The position numbers and the translations under genes are program-made. From Costus lasius (Eukaryota > Streptophyta > Magnoliopsida > Zingiberales > Costaceae), in assembly GCA_027563935.2 (NCBI GenBank), contig CM050454.1, forward strand, positions 3,686,001 to 3,750,000: a stretch of DNA of 64,000 bases, given 5' to 3'. Under the pieces are notes generated by a model, which searched no databases, was not told the origin of the DNA, and was given only the letters and a program-made list of their open reading frames with translations. Below, piece after piece: positions 57,350 through 64,000 of this stretch (within the stretch, counting starts at the first letter, position 1; the number at the start of each line of letters is the position of its first letter).

Positions 57350-58658
57350 ATGCCTGCAAGGGCTCGCGGTGGTCGAGCCAGGGAAATTGCGGATATTGCG
57401 CGGGATGCGATGAACATCCCTATGAATTGGCTTGGCCGACGGCGAAGACAAAGGGAAGCGCCTGTTGAAGTACCTCCAGTGGTGGAGCAACAACCCACTG
57501 CATATCATGACACACCACCAGCTTCGTACACAGTGCCAGTAGCTGTAGAGCCCGACCGGGAAGCCACTCCGCCCCCGACCCGAGGCGACTGGCTATCCCG
57601 CTTCACTGAGTTAGCACGAGGTCGTCTGGACGTGTTCGAGGGGAACAGCGACCCATGGAAAGCCCAGGAGTGGCTAGCCAGCGTGACATATACTCTGGAC
57701 GCAATGGAATGTCCAGAGAGGAAACGGGTGAAGTTGACAGTTTTCTATCTTGGTGGCCAGGCACGAAAGTGGTGGCAGTCTACTGTAGCCATTTTGGGAC
57801 TGGCAAGCACGTATTGGGATGTTTTTCAGAGCGTGTTCACGCAGCAGTATTTCCCACAGGCACAAAGGTCCGTAGCGAGACGAGATTTTATTCACATCAA
57901 GCAAAATGGACGTCCAATTGAGGAGTATATCGCCGAATTCCAGAAGCTGTCTGAGATGTTTCCCGGACTGGTGGCCACAGAGAGAGAGCGTTCGGAGCAT
58001 TTTATAGAGGGCCTCGATGCACAGCTCAGCATTCTGGTGAGCATTGTCCCACCTGATAACTTTGCCGAGGTGGTAGATACTGCTCGGCGGATGAGTCTAC
58101 GTGGGCAGGATGTCATTCGTGAGGCACAAGAGCGTTATGCCCAGAGACGGGGGAAAGCTCCAGCGCAGACGGACTTTTGGGGGTCTTTCGCTCTAGGAAG
58201 TCCACCAGCTTCAGCTTCTGGATCTAGACGCCAAGACATCCAACCAGGGCGTAAATCTTGGGCTCCGGGTAGCAGGTATCGGGGTCCAGCACCGACATCA
58301 TCCCCTGGTTTTGGCTCGCCCCTAGCTACTCCTTCCAGAGCCTGTTTTCAGTGTGGAGAATCAGGTCACATAGCAAAGTCGTGCCCGCTCAATTCTGTCC
58401 GATGTTATCACTGTAATGAAATTGGACATTATGGAAACAACTGCCCCCAGAAGGGTAAACAAGCCCAGAGCTCACAGGGATCAGCACCAGCGCCGCGGCA
58501 GAATCCCGGACGACCTTATCGACGGCAAAATCCCCCACGTGGTGGGCGTGGGCAAACCCAGGCATCTGGACGCGCATATACTATATCTGAGGAGGACGCT
58601 CAGCATGCATCAGACTCCGTGATGCGAGGTATTATCTCTATTTATGGCGTTCCTGCTT
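57350..58658 (+). pseudogene. gag (capsid and nucleocapsid) leading into protease
   Basis: The ATG at 57350 opens a frame with an Arg-rich start, the retrotransposon gag domain (WLASVTYTLDAMECPERKRV, YFPQAQRSVARRDFIHIKQ, RPIEEYIAEFQKLSEMF) and two CCHC zinc knuckles (CFQCGESGHIAKSC and CYHCNEIGHYGNNC). After a basic Gln/Pro-rich linker, the aspartic protease begins with the D-T-G active site in LLIDTGSS. The frame is then shifted by the 53-bp duplication that starts at 58659. Packaging of element RNA into virus-like particles is the family role. Confidence 0.88.
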
Positions 58659-58764
58659 GCCTACTTATTGATACGGGTAGTTCCTATTCATTTGTTTCTT
58701 ACGAGTTCGTTGCCTACTTATTGATACGGGTAGTTCCTATTCATTTGTTTCTTACGAGTTCGTT
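58659..58764 (+). repeat. Exact 53-bp tandem duplication inside the protease
   Basis: The 53-bp unit 58659-58711 (starting GCCTACTTATTGATACGGGT) is repeated exactly at 58712-58764. It duplicates the DTG active-site region and, since 53 is not a multiple of three, shifts the frame. The gag frame and the downstream pol frame differ by exactly 53 bases modulo three. Confidence 0.96.
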
Positions 58765-61700
58765 AAGAAAATTGATCATAAACCTGTATTGGCACGGTAT
58801 GATATGATTGTGCACGTACCTGGCGGTGGTGTGCTGCGATCACACCTGGAGTTAAAACGGTGCCCACTGGATTTTGGGGACATCGTTGTTCACACTGATC
58901 TGATGTTGTTGGACTTATCTGATTTCGACGTCATCCTCGGCTGGAACTGGCTTAAAGCTAATCGAGCTATTGTAGACTGTTATGAAAGCAAGGTGACCTT
59001 CCGTATGTCAGAGTGTACTACCTATACCTTCAGAGGGGTTTCTGGACAAGTTGCTCCTGTTATTAATGCTATAAAAGCCAAGAGGATGCTACGGGATGGA
59101 TGCGAAGCATACTTGATGTCCATTATGGAAATCAAGGAGCAGTCCTTGCTTCCGATCGAACTTGTGCCCGTAGTCAGGAGATATACGGACGTTTTCCCTG
59201 ACGAATTACCCGGCTTGCCTCCACAACGACAAGTCGAGTTCGCTATTGAGCTTCAGCCCGGCACGGGACCCATTTCCAAAGCACCATACAGAATGGCGCC
59301 AAGGGAATTGGAGGAATTAAAAGGGCAACTCCAAGATCTGTTGGAAAAGGGGTTCATCAGACCTAGCACCTCTCCTTGGGGTGCCCCTGTACTCTTTGTT
59401 AAGAAGAAAGACGGATCCTTCAGGTTATGCATTGACTATCGGCAGCTCAACGCCGTCACTATCAAGAATAAGTATCCTCTACCTCACATCGATGACCTGT
59501 TTGACCAGCTTAGAGGTTCCACTGTATTCTCTAAGATTGATCTAAGGTCGGGTTATTATCAACTGAGGATTTGAGATGAAGATATTCCAAAGTCAGCGTT
59601 CCGAACGAGGTATGGACACTACGAATTCATGGTGATGCCGTTCGGACTAACCAATGCACCGGCCGCTTTCATGGATCTTATGAACCGGGTGTTCAGTGAA
59701 TACTTAGATAAATTTGTAGTGGTATTTATTGATGATATCTTGATCTATTCCCAAAATTATGGTGAGCACAAGAATCATTTGCATATGGTGCTGCGTACCT
59801 TACGGGAAGAGAAGTTATATGCCAAGTACAGTAAGTGTGCATTTTGGCTTGGCGAAGTGGCATACCTCGGTCACTTTATCTCAGACAGCGGTATTTCTGT
59901 TGACCCTGAAAAGATTCGTACTGTTGCTGAATGGGAAACTCCAACCACGGTCCAGGAGGTTAGAAGTTTCCTTGGGCTGGCTAGCTACTACAGAAGATTT
60001 GTGGAAAATTTCTCCAGAATATCAGCCCCGTTGACCCGTTTGACGAAGAAAGGCGTAACATTTGAATGGGATGATAACGGTGAGAACAGCTTTCAGGAGC
60101 TAAAGCGAAGGTTGATTAGTGCGCCAATCCTAGTGCTTCCAGACAGTGATGGTGATTTCGTGGTATACACTGATGCTTCACACCAAGGTCTGGGTGCTGT
60201 CCTTATGCAAGAGGGTAAGGTTATCGCGTATGCTTCTCGGCAGCTTAAGGAGAACGAGAAGAATTACCCTGTTCATCATCTGGAATTAGCCGCAGTCATA
60301 TTTGCTTTGAAGATGTGGCGACACTACCTCTACGGTGTCACGTTTGAAATCTTAACCGACCATAAGAGTCTGAAGTACCTATTCTCTCAAAAGGATCTTA
60401 ATATGAGACAACGTCGGTGGATGGAATTTCTGAAGGATTACGACTGCACAATAAATTATCATCCAGGAAAGGCTAATGTAGTTGCCGACGCTCTTAGCAG
60501 GAAGTCCACAGGGATGATAGCAAACTTGAGGGTGACGCCTACAGAATTGGCCAGATCTGCGCTCGAGTTAGATCTAGATATTATATGTCCCACAGAGCGT
60601 GGATGCTTAGCAGTGATGGTGGCTGGATCCCAGCTTATACCGAAGGTAATTGAAAATCAATCAGATGATGAGTACCTTCAGGCGATTCTTGCTAGAGAGA
60701 AGAGGTCTGAGTTCACACAAGATTCCGAGGGTGTGATACGGTATGAGCATCGCATTTGTGTGCCTAAATCTGTGAAACAGGAGGTGATGGATGAAGCACA
60801 TAAATCAAGATTTGCTATGCATCCTGGCGGTACCAAGATGTACCAAGATTTGAAGAAGACATACTGGTGGGAGAATATGAAACGAGACATCGCCGAATAT
60901 GTCTCGCGTTGTTTAACTTGCCAGCAAGTAAAAGCAGAACACCGCAAGCCACCAGGGGCAGAATATTCCCCTTCCAGAGTGGAAGTGGGAACATATCACA
61001 ATGGATTTTGTGACGAGTCTTCCTAGGTCACAAAGGGGTCATGATTCTATTTTGGGTGATAGTTGATCGATTGACGAAGTTTGCACACTTCTTGCCTGTG
61101 AAGAAAGTGTTTTCTGTGGATAAACTGGCTGTTCTATATTGCCGAGAAATCATACGGTTGCATGGGGTCCCTTCCAGCATTATCTCTGACAGAGATTCAA
61201 AATTCACCTCTCGGTTTTGGCGAAGTCTGCAGAAGTCGCTTGGCACTCAATTACATTTTAGCACTGCCTTTCATCCCCAGACGGATGGTCAGTCCGAAAG
61301 GACCATCCAGACCCTAGAAGATATGCTTCGGGCTTGTGCCCTAGATTTCGGGATTAACTGGGAAGTTCACTTGCATTTAGCTGAATTCGCCTATAATAAC
61401 AGCTATCACTCAGCGATCCAGATGGCGCCATCCGAGGCATTGTATGGTAGACGGTGCAGATCGCCAGTCCTATGGGACCAAGTTGGTGAAAGCCGTGTGT
61501 TTGGGCCAGACATGTTAGAGTTTGAGGCCGAAAGGGTTCAGTTGATCCGGAAGAGACTCTTGACTGCCCAGAGTCGGCAGAAGAGTTACGCCGATAGGAG
61601 GTGACGTGAACTCGAGTTTGAAGTTGGCGACCATGTGTTTCTCAAGGTTACGCCAGTAAAAGGAAGAGCTCGGTTTGGTTCCTCAGGTAAATTGGTTCCA

Positions 61701-62081
61701 CGGTTTATGGGTCCCTTCGAAATCTTGGAGCGCATTGGAGCCGTTGCATATCGGCTAGCCCTACCTCCAAACTTGTCGCAAGTACATAACGTATTCCACG
61801 TGTCTATGCTGCGAAAGTATATGCGAGATCCATCGCACATCTTGCAAGATCAGTTCCTAGCGATCACGCCTGATGCCACGTATCAAGAGTCGCCTGTTGA
61901 GATCTTAGACCGCAAAGAGCATCAGCTTCGCAATAAAGTGATACGACTCATTAAGGTCCGTTGGAACAATCATTATGAAAGTGAAGCCACGTGGGAACGC
62001 GAGGACGAAGCCTTGCGTCGTTGGCCGCACCTGTTTCCTGAACGACCAGAATGTTATGATTTTGTGTACGGCATGTATTGA
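58765..62081 (+). pseudogene. pol: protease remainder, reverse transcriptase, RNase H, integrase, chromo-like end
   Basis: The protease remainder ends in [10 protein letters not shown]. The reverse transcriptase includes [61 protein letters not shown] and [11 protein letters not shown]. RNase H follows ([42 protein letters not shown]). Integrase has the zinc-binding H-H-C-C region ending CLTCQQV, then the DDE core with DFVTS, ISDRDSKFTSRFW and FHPQTDGQSERTIQTLEDML. The C-terminus (VRWNNHYESEATWEREDEAL) looks chromodomain-like. Lesions: TGA at 59572-59574, frameshifts between about 60955 and 61050 (including one extra T in a T run near 61049), and TGA at 61602-61604. Confidence 0.88.
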
Positions 62082-62133
62082 GTGACTATAATCAATGTGA
62101 ATGTTATCTTTATTAATGATATCTCTATCTTTT

Positions 62134-62148
62134 GAATTTGGGGACCAA
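62134..62148 (+). promoter_or_regulatory. Candidate polypurine tract region
   Basis: GAATTTGGGGACCAA lies shortly before the right LTR. It resembles the GAATTTCGGGGACGAAATT segment I recall from Tekay-type elements, where plus-strand DNA synthesis is primed nearby. The exact tract is not certain. Confidence 0.45.
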
Positions 62149-62168
62149 ATTCTTACAAGTTGTGAGTA

Positions 62169-63857
62169 TAGTAACGTTATGAAATTTTAAAGAGTTGATT
62201 GGACGGGACAACAGTGTTCTGTCCCATCCCACTCTCCCTTGCTTCACCATTATCGAACTCATCTTCCTTCCTTCCTCACGCATTCCTCCTTCCGGTGTTC
62301 TCTCCCATCTCCGGCCGCTGCTCCGACGACCAGAACCGGCGAGCGGAAGCTTTTTTTTCCTGCTTCCACGCGCGTGTGGCGACGAGTTGACGAACGGAGC
62401 CCAGATCCGTCGCGTCTCTCCTCCGGCGACTTCGGTGTGGCTTCCTTCGACACCGGCGAGCATTTCCGTCGCCTTCCAACATATTTTTGGAGCCATCTTC
62501 TCCGGCTCCGGCGACCTCTGTGAACGGCGCCGCTGACGCTTCTAACTCCGATCTCCGGCGATCCCGGCGCCCTTTCGTGAAACCGACTGTACGAACGTGA
62601 TCCTCTCGTCGTCGGCTTCACATTGGTTACCGGAAAGCTCTGTTCCGCCGCCGGATTTACTGTTCCGGCGATTGCCGCCGGCGAAGTCTTCTAGCGAGGT
62701 TTTCCGGTGAACTCCGATGACCGCGACTGCGACTTCAGGCTGCGCGCGCGGGGTTATTCTCGACGTATATAACTGGTTGGATCTTGCTCAGACCTACAGG
62801 AACCAGGTAGGGTTCTTACCTCACTATCCTTGTTCGGTGCCAAACTGCATGCGTAGATAGCGGCACCACCTTCTTGCTGACTGAATCTGATTATTACCTT
62901 CGTATGTCCATTGAAATCTGTATCTTGCCATTGAGTCACATGGATGCTTGCATGTTCTCTGATTTTTATGTTTCGGTGCATGATATTGTTGATGGTAGAT
63001 TTATATGCAGTACATATATATTTTGGCTGTCTCTACAGCCAGCTTGTGTTGATATTTGGGATAGACGGATAGGTCTAACTAGGATAGTCCACCTTCCGAG
63101 ATCCTTGTGATTTTGGCCATTGGTAGTAGTCATGGATGCAGTCTGTGTGAGCCCATGGACTACAGGCCTCCGGATGGGTCACAATCAGATGTCGTGGGAC
63201 TCGGCATTCCGGGGGTGATCTGGGTATAGGACGCTACACCGGCGGACTGTCGACGGACAGTCGTTTCTACCGTTAGCTGGCGGTAAGAACCACTCTTTGA
63301 GTGCGCGTCCTACGGGACATTTGGCACAGCTGGATTTCCACTTGCATGCTATACTTTCTGTACTTACTTAGTCGGGTTATATTTACTTACAGTGCACTTC
63401 TGTTTATTAATTATTATTGGATTCTTCTTACTCTTAAATGCACCATTTACTTATTAAACCCTACTTAGCCTCCCGGCTAACTCCCCTTGCCTTGCCTCCA
63501 GGTTCAGGCTCGGCTCCCTCTGGTGTGCAGTAGATAGATAGGTAGATGATCTTCCCTATCATGTGTTGTATTTTCTTATGTGTCGCACGTGTTATTTGTT
63601 ATTGTCGTATTTCGAGGATTATATCTAATGAGATTGTATTTACCTGGTCATGGACCAGTGTGGATTTGTGGGCCAGGACTGTTCGGCCCTGTGTGTATTG
63701 TTGACTTTGACCGCTGCGTCAGTCTGATGTGTATTTTATCTATGTGGATTTCGTCGTTTATGTTATTAGTTGTATTGTGTGGTATGCTGGATCTGTATGG
63801 CCTTGCAGGTCCATTGTTTGCCGCGTCCTGAGGCTGGGAGAGTCTTGGGGCGTGACA
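62169..63857 (+). repeat. Right LTR, about 1689 bp
   Basis: Matches the left LTR from GTAACGTTATG through the terminal GGGGCGTGACA, but starts TAGTAACG instead of TGTAACG. It lacks the 92-bp CT-rich segment, consistent with a deletion between TGCT microhomologies. Scattered differences are mostly transitions. Confidence 0.9.
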
Positions 63858-63862
63858 GTAAT

Positions 63863-63957
63863 GGTCACCAGTGTGGTATGCTGGGAGAGTCTTGCCGCGT
63901 CCTGAGGCTGGGAGAGTCTTGTCGTATTGTGTGGTATGCTGGATCTGTCATTTGGTT
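63863..63957 (+). repeat. Patchwork of LTR-end fragments
   Basis: Just past the 3' target duplication, pieces of the LTR terminus recur out of order: GTGTGGTATGCTG joined to GGGAGAGTCTTG, then CCGCGTCCTGAGGCTGGGAG, then TCGTATTGTGTGGTATGCTG with GATCTGT. Each piece also occurs in the last 100 bases of the LTR. Confidence 0.8.
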
Positions 63958-64000
63958 TATTATACAACGCTGATATGGCTGTATTTTCCTGTGTGATCTT

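Larger units (their letters stand above)
55412..63857 (+). mobile_element. Ty3/gypsy chromovirus-like (Tekay/Del-type) LTR retrotransposon, 8446 bp
   Basis: Two long terminal repeats bracket gag, protease, reverse transcriptase, RNase H and integrase in Ty3 order. A 5-bp duplication GTAAT lies immediately outside both ends (55407-55411 and 63858-63862). A Met-tRNA primer-binding site follows the left LTR. The coding region is broken by one exact duplication, two TGA codons and at least two frameshifts, so this copy is not autonomous. The frames are nonetheless long and the LTRs close (about six differences in the first 290 aligned bases I compared), so insertion was fairly recent. The C-terminal chromo-like segment supports a chromovirus; the Tekay label rests on general resemblance. 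Confidence 0.92.

Noticed and set aside
1..64000. CRISPR array, bacterial operon or phage-like system
   Set aside because: Everything recognisable is plant nuclear; the repeats are minisatellites, transposons or local duplications with no spacer pattern.

Overview
This is nuclear DNA from a flowering plant. Genes are split by GT..AG introns, intergenic DNA is AT-rich, and plant-type transposable elements are abundant. Every recognisable protein belongs to a plant family: a KUP/HAK/KT potassium transporter, p24 beta cargo receptor, B12D, a CNOT4-type RING protein and an AGO4-clade Argonaute. The GC-rich first exon of the transporter and the protein sequences look monocot-like, possibly a non-grass lineage. 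That placement is inference, and no species is named.

Layout. 1-450 is a GC-rich minisatellite. 1.9-5.6 kb is a p24 beta gene on the minus strand. 6.8-10.7 kb holds small non-autonomous elements and foldbacks. 12.9-17.1 kb is an intact eight-exon HAK/KUP transporter on the plus strand. 18.4 kb carries a broken exon of a conserved plant coiled-coil family. 22.85-24.1 kb is a three-exon RING gene (plus), and 27.1-29.0 kb is a three-exon B12D gene (minus), convergent with it. 29.84-33.41 kb is a complete hAT DNA transposon with an uninterrupted 711-aa transposase and a perfect 8-bp target-site duplication. 33.4-38 kb has a foldback and no recognised gene. 38.1-44.8 kb is an Argonaute gene (minus) that I could join exon by exon into 22 phase-consistent coding exons, 893 aa, with the D-E-D-H slicer residues present. 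48.6-49.8 kb is a broken gene resembling plant-mobile-domain/DUF1985 proteins. 49.85-55.3 kb is an L1-type LINE. 55.41-63.86 kb is a Ty3/gypsy chromovirus-like LTR retrotransposon with 5-bp target duplications. The last about 100 bp are a patchwork of LTR-end pieces.

How it fits together. The host genes are functionally unrelated: ion transport, secretory traffic, a mitochondrial-type small protein, a probable ubiquitin ligase, and small-RNA silencing. The recurring themes are mobile DNA and its decay. Four separate insertions have hAT-type ends with 8-bp duplications, one of them encoding transposase. All four in-frame nonsense codons in the two retroelements are explainable as C-to-T type changes. 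Three exact short tandem duplications (64, 17 and 53 bp) lie between 47.6 and 58.8 kb, and two of them break reading frames. Exon coordinates were derived by hand from splice consensus and frame continuity. No search or alignment program was run.
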